DNA from: Desulfobacteraceae bacterium
GTDB taxonomy: Bacteria; Desulfobacterota; Desulfobacteria; Desulfobacterales; Desulfobacteraceae
Length of the DNA: 12,825 bases
Assembly (NCBI GenBank): GCA_011390435.1
Contig: JAABSK010000055.1
Location: 1 to 12,825, forward strand
Direction of reading: 5' to 3'
Below are positions 7,372 through 12,825 of the stretch, piece by piece. How positions within the stretch are numbered: position 1 is the stretch's first letter; each line of letters starts with the position of its first letter. The notes under the pieces were generated by a model. The model made no database searches. It was not told where the DNA came from and saw only the letters and a list, made by a program, of their open reading frames with translations. A program made the translations under genes and the position numbers.

Positions 7372-9042
7372 CTAAGCCTCTCCCTTCTCCTCTTCTCTGA
7401 GTATTCTCCTAAGTAGTTTTACGCCTTGCTTTGGCAGTTCATTTCTGAACTCTATATATACCGGAACTTTATGAGATGACATGGTTTTTTTTGCCCATTG
7501 AATAATTTCTTCCGGGGTGATCCGGTTTTCATATTCCGGATTGAGCACAACAAACGACTTGATCACCTCTCCTTTTTGGGCATCCGTTACTGGAATGACC
7601 GCATTTTCCAGCACTGCCGGGTGCTGGTTCACCAGGGCCTCAACCTCCTCCGGGAATACAGAGAAACCAGAAACCTTTATCATCTCCTTGTAGCGGCCCA
7701 GCCAGTAAAGATAGCCGTCTTCATCAAATTTTCCCACGTCTCCGGTATAGACCCAGCCGTCAATCAGGGTGGCAGCGGTCTGTTCCGGGTTGTTCCAGTA
7801 CCCTTTCATGCAGCCGGGATTTCTCAGCACAATCTCGCCTTCGCTGCCAATGGGAAGTTCTCTTGTCTTATCATTAAAATCAACAATTTTAAACTCTTCT
7901 TCGAAACCCGGGATTCCCATGCTGCCGTACTTGATGTTCTGACGGGGGCAGAAAGTGTCCAGCGTGTGGGTTTCGCTCAATCCATATGCCCCTTCCAGCA
8001 GCAGGCATCCATTGGTGAATCTGGACCAGTTTCTGGAAATTTTTTCGTTCAATGACACCACAAACGAGGTGCACATATTCAATTTCAGGGAGCTGACATC
8101 ATACCGGGATGCATCCGGATAATTCATCACAGCCAGGTTCATGGGAACAGCACTGTACCAGTGACTGGCCCGGTAGGTGTCAATGGCCTGAAGAACCGCC
8201 AGCGGATCAAACTGTGTCAGCAGAATATTGGTGGCGCCCAGCAGGACCGGCCCCACCAGAAACAGCATGCCGGCAATATTGAAAAATGGCATGGTGGTGA
8301 GCACCAGGCTGTCAGCATCCATCCCCATGATGGTATTGGCGGCAGTGGGTTTGTACAGGTGGGCAAAATGGCTCAGCATGGCCCCTTTGGGAAGCCCGGA
8401 TGTTCCACCGGTATACTCAAACAGGGCAATGTCACTGTCCATGTCTATGGGGATGCTGTCAAGGGGCGGATCATCATACCCATCCATGATTTCCATGAAA
8501 TCTTTGGTCCCGGAGATTGGCTGCCTGGGAATTTTCATGTAATCCATCAGGTTCAGGGTGGGTTTTTCAGGCAAATAATCATTGAAATTGGTGGTCACGA
8601 CAGACACAAGCGTCGGGATGTCCTTTAAAACCGCCTGCACAACCGGCATGAAGATATCCAGGGTCAACAGGCATTTCATCCCGGCGTCATTGGCTTCATA
8701 CCGCAATTCCATCTCTTTGAACAAAGGCGAGCAGGGACAGACAATGCCTCCCATTTTCTGAATGCCGAAATGGGCAATGATATACTGGGGACAGTTACCG
8801 AGAAACAGGCCCACCCGGTCTCCCTTTTCAAGCCCCATCTCCAGAAGATACCGGGCAAACCTGTCTGATGACTGATCCAGCTCACGATAAGTGATGGTTC
8901 GACCGTAATTGATAATGGCCGGCTTGTCCGGGGTCCGGGCGGCATGAATCCTGAGGTATTCAAAAACAGGGCGAACCCCCTCTGCAAAACTGAGTTTTTC
9001 AGGCATCTCGTCGGGCCAGTGCTTCATCCAGATTTTTTCCAT
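7372..9042 (-). CDS. AMP-dependent acyl-CoA synthetase/ligase
   Basis: The 556-residue product is an ANL-superfamily ligase that activates a carboxylic acid with ATP to an acyl-adenylate and then to an acyl-CoA. Core motifs are clear: the phosphate loop YTGGTSGLPKG at 210-220, the adenine/magnesium motif YGLSETH at 353-359, YTGD at 432-435, and the hinge region GRYKEMIKVSGFSVFPEEVE at 449-468. The C-terminal catalytic-lysine motif reads LPKQGVKLLRR (536-546, Lys542). It is one residue shorter than the usual form, lacking the Gly before Lys. Resemblance is to medium/long-chain fatty-acid and aryl-CoA ligases; the acid is unknown. The ATG at 9040-9042 has a GGAGG site 8 bases upstream. It is the first gene of the operon, about 40 bases downstream of the sigma-54 promoter, and divergent from the activator gene. 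Confidence 0.93.
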   Translation of the reverse strand: MEKIWMKHWPDEMPEKLSFAEGVRPVFEYLRIHAARTPDKPAIINYGRTITYRELDQSSDRFARYLLEMGLEKGDRVGLFLGNCPQYIIAHFGIQKMGGIVCPCSPLFKEMELRYEANDAGMKCLLTLDIFMPVVQAVLKDIPTLVSVVTTNFNDYLPEKPTLNLMDYMKIPRQPISGTKDFMEIMDGYDDPPLDSIPIDMDSDIALFEYTGGTSGLPKGAMLSHFAHLYKPTAANTIMGMDADSLVLTTMPFFNIAGMLFLVGPVLLGATNILLTQFDPLAVLQAIDTYRASHWYSAVPMNLAVMNYPDASRYDVSSLKLNMCTSFVVSLNEKISRNWSRFTNGCLLLEGAYGLSETHTLDTFCPRQNIKYGSMGIPGFEEEFKIVDFNDKTRELPIGSEGEIVLRNPGCMKGYWNNPEQTAATLIDGWVYTGDVGKFDEDGYLYWLGRYKEMIKVSGFSVFPEEVEALVNQHPAVLENAVIPVTDAQKGEVIKSFVVLNPEYENRITPEEIIQWAKKTMSSHKVPVYIEFRNELPKQGVKLLRRILREEEKGEA

Positions 9043-9082
9043 GGTATTTCCTCCGTTTTAGGTGAATTTCCTGCAGAACCGG

Positions 9083-9098
9083 AGCAATTACCATGCCA
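9083..9098 (-). promoter_or_regulatory. Sigma-54 (-24/-12) promoter of the ligase-carboxyltransferase-dehydrogenase operon
   Basis: Reading the minus strand from 9098 to 9083 gives TGGCATGGTAATTGCT. Against the established sigma-54 consensus TGGCACG-N4-TTGCW it matches 11 of 12 defined positions. The invariant GG and GC are at the correct spacing (GG at 9097-9096, GC at 9085-9084, ten bases between). Transcription would start near 9072 and leave a leader of about 30 bases with the GGAGG site of the ligase gene. The divergent neighbour encodes a sigma-54 activator carrying GAFTGA, which independently supports the call. Confidence 0.88.
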
Positions 9099-9118
9099 TC
9101 TTTTGTGAGGAATGGTCA

Positions 9119-9147
9119 TTGTAATTTTATATTCAGGTTGTTATATA
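9119..9147 (+). promoter_or_regulatory. Tentative sigma-70-type promoter of the activator gene
   Basis: TTGTAA (9119-9124) and TATATA (9142-9147) are 17 bases apart, each matching 4/6 of consensus. Transcription would begin around 9154, giving an almost leaderless message for the ATG at 9156, which fits the lack of a good ribosome site before that codon. An alternative pair is TTGTGA (9103-9108) with TATATT (9128-9133), spacing 19. The area is clearly AT-rich, but the exact promoter is uncertain. Confidence 0.3.
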
Positions 9148-9155
9148 TACCGATC

Positions 9156-10718
9156 ATGAACGAAACCGTGAACAGCCAGCTGGCTTTTGAGCGACTGCTT
9201 TTTGAAATCTCCTCCAAGTTTGTCAATCTTCCGGCATCTGAAGTGGATCGGGAAATCAATGATGCGCTCCGGGAAATTGTTGAGTTTCTGGACTTTGATC
9301 AGAGCGTTTTTGGCGAATTCAAAGGGGATGACGGCCGCCTGAAAATCATCCACGGCTATACATCCTATAAGTGGCAGGAGCATAAAGGCCTGATGCTCAA
9401 TGCCATTGCCCCCAACCTGACCCGGCAGTTGCGAATGGGTGAGGTGGTCAATCTTTCCCGGCTGCCCGACGGTCTTCCGCTGGACTGGGAACCGGAACGT
9501 GCCTATTCCAAAAGGGTCGGACTGAAATCCTGTGTGGGCGTAAGCCTGAAAGTGGGCGGTTCTGTTCTGGGAGTCATCATCTTTGAATCCTACCGGCAGT
9601 ACCGGCACTGGACAAATGCATTCCTTCAGCACTTGCGGCTGCTGGCCCAGATCTTTGCCAATGCGCTGGAGCGCAAACAGACCGACATCAAACTGCGCAA
9701 CGCTTTTGATAAAATTCAGGATCTTTCAGAACGGTTAACCGCGGAAAATCAATATCTGCGCGAGAGCATCAGCAACCAGGGCCCTTACGAAGAGGTGGCA
9801 GGAAAAAGCCGGGCGATCCAGTATGTTCTGGGAAAAATCGAACTGGTGGCCAAAACCGATGCCACTGTCCTTTTTCTGGGCGAAACCGGCACCGGCAAGA
9901 CCCTCCTGGCCCAGCTCATTCACCGATTAAGCCGACGAAAGGCCAAAACCATGCTCAATGTCAATTGTGCCACCCTGCCACGAAATCTCCTGGAAAGTGA
10001 GCTGTTTGGCCATGAAAAAGGGGCGTTCACCGGTGCCATCTCCCGGAAGATCGGCCGGTTTGAAATTGCCAACCATTCCACCATTTTCCTGGACGAAATC
10101 GGAGAGCTCCCCCTTGATCTGCAGTCAAAACTGTTAAAAGTGCTGGATGACGGCGAATTTGAACGCGTGGGAAATGCAGCCTCCACCCGGGTCAATGTGC
10201 GCATTGTGGCGGCCACCAACCGGGACCTGGCCCAGATGGTGCAGGATGGGAAATTCAGGTCTGATCTCTACTACCGGCTGAATGTCTACCCCATTCACGT
10301 TCCGCCGCTGCGGGAACGGAAGGAGGACATTCCAGAGATGGTCTGGGTGTTTGTCAAGGAATTTTGCAAAACCATGGGGCGAACCGTCAAATACATTCCC
10401 AGAAAAGATCTGGAAGCAATGATTCAATACCCCTGGCCGGGAAACATCAGGGAATTAAAAAACGTGGTGGAAAACGCCATGATCTCCAGCAGAGGAAGCA
10501 CACTCCATTTATCCCCTCCGGAACCTGCGCTGACAAAAAAGCAGCACACCATGACTCTTGATGAGGTGCAACGCACGCACATCCTGTGCGTTCTGGAACA
10601 GACCCGCTGGCGCATCAAAGGCCCTGGCGGAGCAGCAGAACTCCTTGGAATGAAACCGTCCACGCTGTATTCCCGGATGAAAAAAATCGGTATCCCCCTG
10701 GCCAGACAACACCTCTGA
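9156..10718 (+). CDS. Sigma-54-dependent transcriptional activator, GAF-AAA+-Fis HTH
   Basis: The 520-residue product is an enhancer-binding protein that opens sigma-54 promoters by ATP hydrolysis. Residues 1-170 form a GAF sensor domain and about 175-205 a helical linker. The AAA+ domain follows with Walker A GETGTGKT (242-249), the sigma-54 contact loop GAFTGA (289-294), Walker B FLDEIG (311-316) and arginine fingers Arg368 and Arg374 ([10 protein letters not shown]). The Fis-type helix-turn-helix is at about 466-515 ([22 protein letters not shown]). The layout resembles FhlA/NorR-type regulators with a ligand-sensing rather than phosphorylated receiver domain. I chose ATG 9156 because similar proteins begin near FERLLFEIS. 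The in-frame ATG at 9093 has a GGAG 8 bases upstream and would add 21 residues, but that GGAG belongs to the sigma-54 -12 element and the added segment looks non-conserved. The likely target is the divergent operon. Confidence 0.95.
   Translation: MNETVNSQLAFERLLFEISSKFVNLPASEVDREINDALREIVEFLDFDQSVFGEFKGDDGRLKIIHGYTSYKWQEHKGLMLNAIAPNLTRQLRMGEVVNLSRLPDGLPLDWEPERAYSKRVGLKSCVGVSLKVGGSVLGVIIFESYRQYRHWTNAFLQHLRLLAQIFANALERKQTDIKLRNAFDKIQDLSERLTAENQYLRESISNQGPYEEVAGKSRAIQYVLGKIELVAKTDATVLFLGETGTGKTLLAQLIHRLSRRKAKTMLNVNCATLPRNLLESELFGHEKGAFTGAISRKIGRFEIANHSTIFLDEIGELPLDLQSKLLKVLDDGEFERVGNAASTRVNVRIVAATNRDLAQMVQDGKFRSDLYYRLNVYPIHVPPLRERKEDIPEMVWVFVKEFCKTMGRTVKYIPRKDLEAMIQYPWPGNIRELKNVVENAMISSRGSTLHLSPPEPALTKKQHTMTLDEVQRTHILCVLEQTRWRIKGPGGAAELLGMKPSTLYSRMKKIGIPLARQHL
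9174..9185. repeat. 12-bp perfect palindrome, candidate activator-binding site
   Basis: AGCCAGCTGGCT is a perfect palindrome inside the start of the activator gene; beyond one mismatch per side the symmetry continues for two more pairs. Its centre lies about 107 bases upstream of the inferred operon start, within the usual range for sigma-54 enhancer sites. It also encodes protein (around Ser7-Phe11), so it could be chance. Confidence 0.3.
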
Positions 10719-10738
10719 TCGGTCACAAAGACCTGTTA

Positions 10739-10752
10739 GACGATATATCGTC
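10739..10752. repeat. 14-bp perfect palindrome downstream of the activator gene
   Basis: GACGATATATCGTC is self-complementary over 14 bases and lies 21 bases after the activator stop, in the 143-base region 10719-10861 between two convergent genes. It has no loop and no following T-run, so it does not look like a terminator. It could be a protein-binding site. The rest of the region holds a GGGCGG/CCGCCC pair (10780-10785 and 10832-10837), an overlapping CGGTAT/ATACCG pair (10806-10811 and 10829-10834) and a small ATTCC/GGAAT hairpin (10842-10855). No gene is recognised in it. Confidence 0.4.
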
Positions 10753-10861
10753 CCGAGATGGATCCATTGCACTGCTTTTGGGCGGCACAGCGATTCTGCA
10801 CAAGACGGTATTTCATCCCATGGTCGACATACCGCCCTGTAATTCCCACCGGAATCAGCAA

Positions 10862-11182
10862 CTAAAAGGTGTTGATATCCAGACCGATCACGTAATGATC
10901 TTTAAACCCCACGGAACTGTCCTTGGCAATATATTTTATCCGGGTCTCTTTTGAGCGTGCCGGGACTGATTTATCCAGAGAATAATAGCGCATATTGATC
11001 ACATCCCCTTCCTTGATGTTTTTCAATGCTCTGGACCCTTCCTTGACAACAGCAAACATGGGTTCTGACACGCTCTTCCGGAGTTTGAACTGATACAGCA
11101 GCCGGGAGCAGTCCAGTTCAAACTCGGCACTGTAATACGCTGAAAATTGTTCTGTTTCGGGTTCATGCACCAGGACGTCCAT
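10862..11182 (-). CDS. Small conserved-looking protein of unknown function
   Basis: The 106-residue soluble protein has no signal peptide or membrane segment. The ATG at 11180-11182 has AGGAG 8 bases upstream, and a promoter-like pair lies at 11276-11247, so this is likely a real gene. It starts MDVLVHEPE, has an alternating hydrophobic pattern suggesting beta strands, a mid-protein EGDVINMRYYSLD segment and an ending FKDHYVIGLDI. The last two loosely recall small beta-barrel domains such as PilZ (ending in a G-[IV]-x-[FI] strand), but the RxxxR and D/NxSxxG c-di-GMP-binding motifs are not evident, so I do not assign that function. It is transcribed alone, convergent with the activator gene and downstream of, in the same direction as, the antiporter operon, from which it is 222 bases distant. 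Confidence 0.78.
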   Translation of the reverse strand: MDVLVHEPETEQFSAYYSAEFELDCSRLLYQFKLRKSVSEPMFAVVKEGSRALKNIKEGDVINMRYYSLDKSVPARSKETRIKYIAKDSSVGFKDHYVIGLDINTF

Positions 11183-11221
11183 TTTTTTCTCCTGTTTTGG
11201 GGTAATTCACGGTGTCACAAC

Positions 11222-11235
11222 GGGGGAACACCCCC
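11222..11235 (-). other. GC hairpin in the leader of the 106-residue protein gene
   Basis: GGGGG and CCCCC flank a 4-base loop, forming a 5-bp all-GC stem about 40 bases upstream of the start codon and just inside the inferred transcript. There is no T-tract, so it is not an intrinsic terminator for the antiporter operon. It could stabilise the message or affect its translation. Confidence 0.35.
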
Positions 11236-11246
11236 TTCACGCCTTG

Positions 11247-11276
11247 ATTACATATTTTGTGCCAGACCCGTCACAA
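11247..11276 (-). promoter_or_regulatory. Candidate sigma-70-type promoter of the 106-residue protein gene
   Basis: On the minus strand, TTGTGA (11276-11271) and TGTAAT (11252-11247) are 18 bases apart, matching 4/6 and 5/6 of consensus. The start would be near 11240, with a leader of about 58 bases that contains the GC hairpin and the AGGAG site. Otherwise the 222-base region 11183-11404 shows no gene and no convincing terminator for mnhG. Confidence 0.35.
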
Positions 11277-11404
11277 TCATATAACCCATTGATATTAAAA
11301 GAGAAAAATGCGACAATCCGTTACTGCGCCCGATCAAGACCATCAGCGATTTTGATTTTATATCACCATAATAACGGTATTTCATCACCTGGCCAGTCTT
11401 TGAA

Positions 11405-11755
11405 TCAATCCGGAGGCGAATCATTCAGGGAGTTGTCCTGTCCCTTGAGTTCATCAACCCAGGTTCTGTCCGACAGTGCTTCGCCGCTTCGATAGGCTGT
11501 TCGGCCAATCAGATGGGCTGCCACCGGCGCTGTGAACAACAGCAATGCCACAATGGTAATGGCCCTCAGGGAAATCCCCAGCTGCTGGTACAAAAGGGCA
11601 TGGGCTATTGCCAGAAGACCCGCGCCCAGCGATCCTGCCTTGGTGGCGGCATGCATACGGGTCAGCACATCCGGCAGCCGGATCAACCCGACAGATGCCA
11701 CCAGACAGAAAAAGCCGCCAATGATCATCAGCAGGCCGCTGATATACTCAATCAT
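11405..11755 (-). CDS. mnhG: Na+(K+)/H+ antiporter subunit G (MnhG/MrpG/PhaG)
   Basis: The 116-residue membrane protein is the smallest-type subunit of the multi-subunit Mrp cation/proton antiporter, which exports Na+ (or K+) in exchange for H+ and supports pH and salt homeostasis. Three hydrophobic helices are visible at about 4-25, 38-57 and 62-85. The family signature GLIRLPDVLTRMHAATKAGSLG spans about 23-44. The start at ATG 11753-11755 is set by an AGGAG 9 bases upstream inside mnhF and by homology. The open frame extends upstream to 11983, but that extension is antiparallel to protein sense and overlaps mnhF. It overlaps mnhF by 8 bases and is the last gene of the operon. The polar C-terminal tail (about 86-116) is longer than the core requires. 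Confidence 0.95.
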   Translation of the reverse strand: MIEYISGLLMIIGGFFCLVASVGLIRLPDVLTRMHAATKAGSLGAGLLAIAHALLYQQLGISLRAITIVALLLFTAPVAAHLIGRTAYRSGEALSDRTWVDELKGQDNSLNDSPPD

Positions 11756-12104
11756 GATTCTCTTCTCCTGAATGATCCGGCAGCGGGTGTGCAACCGTTT
11801 TTTGTTTTTGGCGCTGCTGTTTCTGTAAGGATTCCCGGTAAATGAACCGCACCAGGGCAATGGTTCCCAGAAACGCAATGCAGGCATAGGCAATGGCAAC
11901 ATCCAGATAGGTGGTTTCCCGGGTGTGGATGGACAGCACCACCAGAAAAGCCACCACCAGAACAGACAGAAGATCCATGGCAATCACCCGGTCTGCTGCA
12001 CCCGGACCTTTTGCCAGCCGGAACAGCACCATGACCATCCCGATCAGCAGCATACCCATGGCAACCTGCACCGCAACCGATAAAAACGTTTCTCCTGTCA
12101 TCAT
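11748..12104 (-). CDS. mnhF: Na+(K+)/H+ antiporter subunit F (MnhF/MrpF/PhaF)
   Basis: The 118-residue product has three transmembrane helices (about 8-27, 40-60 and 67-88). The conserved MnhF segment GPGAADRVIAMDLLSV is at about 33-48. The C-terminal 30 residues are basic and glutamine-rich (KQQRQKQK) and presumably cytoplasmic. The start ATG overlaps the mnhE stop as ATGA, and a GGAGGT ribosome site lies 8 to 9 bases upstream within mnhE; a second ATG follows immediately, so initiation could use either. The tight overlaps indicate translational coupling so that antiporter subunits are made in step. Confidence 0.95.
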   Translation of the reverse strand: MMTGETFLSVAVQVAMGMLLIGMVMVLFRLAKGPGAADRVIAMDLLSVLVVAFLVVLSIHTRETTYLDVAIAYACIAFLGTIALVRFIYRESLQKQQRQKQKTVAHPLPDHSGEENHD

Positions 12105-12577
12105 GGCTGCATCACCTCCAGAACCCGCTTTTCCAGGCCATTTTGAATCCCGGCTTTTGCCGCTTCTGCATCCTCCAGAAACATGACATGAACAAACAGA
12201 ATTTTCCGGTCTTCAGACAGGTCCACGCTCAGCGTTCCCGGTGTAAGGGACAGCAGATTGGCCACCATGAAAATTTCCAGATCTGTCCGGGCACTCAGGG
12301 GAACGCCGATAATCCCGGGCCGGCTGATATGGCGGGGTGTGATCACATCCCACAGAACCCGCAGGTTGGAGACCAGAAGCTCTTTTAAAAAATAGAGCAC
12401 CAGACTGAGAACTTTGGGCAGCTTTTTAAAATACCGGGTCTGCGGATACAAGGGACTGGTCACCCATAAAATGACATATCCCAGGGCAAACCCCAGAAAA
12501 AAAACACTGATACTGCCGCTGCCGGTCAGCACCATCAAAACGGCTGCCAGAAAAATATTCAGGATAAACAACGGCAT
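12101..12577 (-). CDS. mnhE: Na+(K+)/H+ antiporter subunit E (MnhE/MrpE/PhaE)
   Basis: The 158-residue product has N-terminal hydrophobic helices (about 2-19, 24-41 and 57-70) followed by a soluble C-terminal domain. The family hallmark ANLLSLTPGTLSVDLSEDRK, followed by ILFVHVM, lies at about 105-131. The start ATG 12575-12577 is preceded by GGAGGT and shares one base with the mnhD stop (TGATG). The open frame continues upstream to 12703, but that part reads through mnhD in another frame and lacks MnhE similarity. It is a component of the Mrp antiporter complex in the cytoplasmic membrane. Confidence 0.95.
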   Translation of the reverse strand: MPLFILNIFLAAVLMVLTGSGSISVFFLGFALGYVILWVTSPLYPQTRYFKKLPKVLSLVLYFLKELLVSNLRVLWDVITPRHISRPGIIGVPLSARTDLEIFMVANLLSLTPGTLSVDLSEDRKILFVHVMFLEDAEAAKAGIQNGLEKRVLEVMQP

Positions 12578-12825
12578 CAGCCACCTCCATTGACAGCAAA
12601 CACATAATGATGGGGAGACATCAACTGTTCGCCTGCCACCAGGGCGAATTTGAGCACCGGTTCCATAAATACACCGATCAAGACCGTCAGCAGGCACAGG
12701 CACAGCACCGGGCCCATGAGCTGGAAAGGCAGTTCTGGAGGGGATTCAACCGGGCTGTCCACAGGCAGTGCCTTTTTCTTCCAGAACGCTTCAGTCCAGA
12801 TCTTGATCATGGAAAAAACCGTCAG
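12577..12825 (-). CDS. mnhD: Na+(K+)/H+ antiporter subunit D (MnhD/MrpD), C-terminal fragment
   Basis: These 82 residues, open to the right window edge, are the tail of the large Mrp subunit D, a relative of the proton-pumping subunits of respiratory complex I (full length about 490-500 residues). Visible are the S-MIKIWTEAFW helix end typical of these subunits, a polar Pro-rich loop, and a last transmembrane helix (about GPVLCLCLLTVLIGVFMEPV) leading to a short tail. The Met at 12810 is internal; the true start lies beyond the window. Subunits A, B and C are expected to the right. Confidence 0.88.
   Translation of the reverse strand: MTVFSMIKIWTEAFWKKKALPVDSPVESPPELPFQLMGPVLCLCLLTVLIGVFMEPVLKFALVAGEQLMSPHHYVFAVNGGG

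Noticed and set aside
9249..9277. Direct repeat CGGGAAAT spaced 21 bases, as a possible activator site
   Set aside because: Both copies encode the same Arg-Glu-Ile tripeptide in the activator, so the repeat is explained by coding.
10780..10837. GGGCGG...CCGCCC segment that looks at first like a tRNA
   Set aside because: It spans only 58 bases, lacks a T-loop GTTCRANNC and a recognisable anticodon arm, and cannot form a cloverleaf.
11244..11495. Plus-strand 83-codon open frame across the mnhG end and adjacent intergenic region
   Set aside because: It is antisense to mnhG over half its length, has no ribosome site and shows low-complexity, non-protein-like composition.
11756..11983. N-terminal extension of the mnhG frame (192 codons in total)
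   Set aside because: The extension overlaps mnhF in another frame and has Trp/Pro/Cys-rich shadow composition. MnhG proteins start at the MIEYISG segment, which has its own ribosome site.

Overview
The window reads as a chromosomal segment of a Gram-negative, moderately GC-rich bacterium. The gene mix (TRAP permease, CoA-ester metabolism, a GAF-type sigma-54 activator, an Mnh/Mrp antiporter) and the protein style suggest a sulfate-reducing Desulfobacterota member such as Desulfotignum or Desulfobacula. That assignment is an inference from family resemblance, not from a marker gene. I see no rRNA, tRNA, CRISPR array, insertion sequence or phage gene. No gene-free stretch exceeds 300 bases; the largest are 11183-11404, 3750-3934, 10719-10861 and 9043-9155.

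Layout, left to right. (1) 1-858 (+): C-terminal two thirds of a TRAP transporter large permease (DctM), cut by the window edge. (2) 822-3749 (-): full-length glnE, the bifunctional glutamine synthetase adenylyltransferase/adenylyl-removing enzyme; its 3' end overlaps dctM tail to tail. (3) 3935-4717 (+): a classical short-chain dehydrogenase, divergent from glnE. (4) 4735-9042 (-): a compact three-gene operon transcribed right to left, encoding an acyl-CoA ligase, an acyl-CoA carboxyltransferase subunit and a zinc-dependent alcohol dehydrogenase. (5) 9156-10718 (+): a divergent GAF-AAA+-Fis sigma-54 enhancer-binding protein. (6) 10862-11182 (-): a small 106-residue protein of unknown function. 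(7) 11405-12825 (-): the end of an Mnh/Mrp cation/proton antiporter operon (mnhD partial, then E, F, G).

The most informative signal lies between the activator and the operon. On the minus strand at 9098-9083 there is a near-perfect sigma-54 (-24/-12) promoter, TGGCATG-N4-TTGCT, about 40 bases upstream of the ligase start codon and pointing into the operon. The adjacent activator has the GAFTGA loop needed to open such promoters. The region is therefore best read as a self-contained, effector-inducible catabolic module: the GAF domain senses an unknown ligand, sigma-54 holoenzyme transcribes the operon, the ligase makes an acyl-CoA, the carboxyltransferase-type enzyme acts on it, and the Zn-dehydrogenase (perhaps with the neighbouring SDR) performs alcohol/ketone oxidoreduction. 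The substrate is not evident. No biotin carboxylase or biotin carrier gene accompanies the carboxyltransferase in this window.
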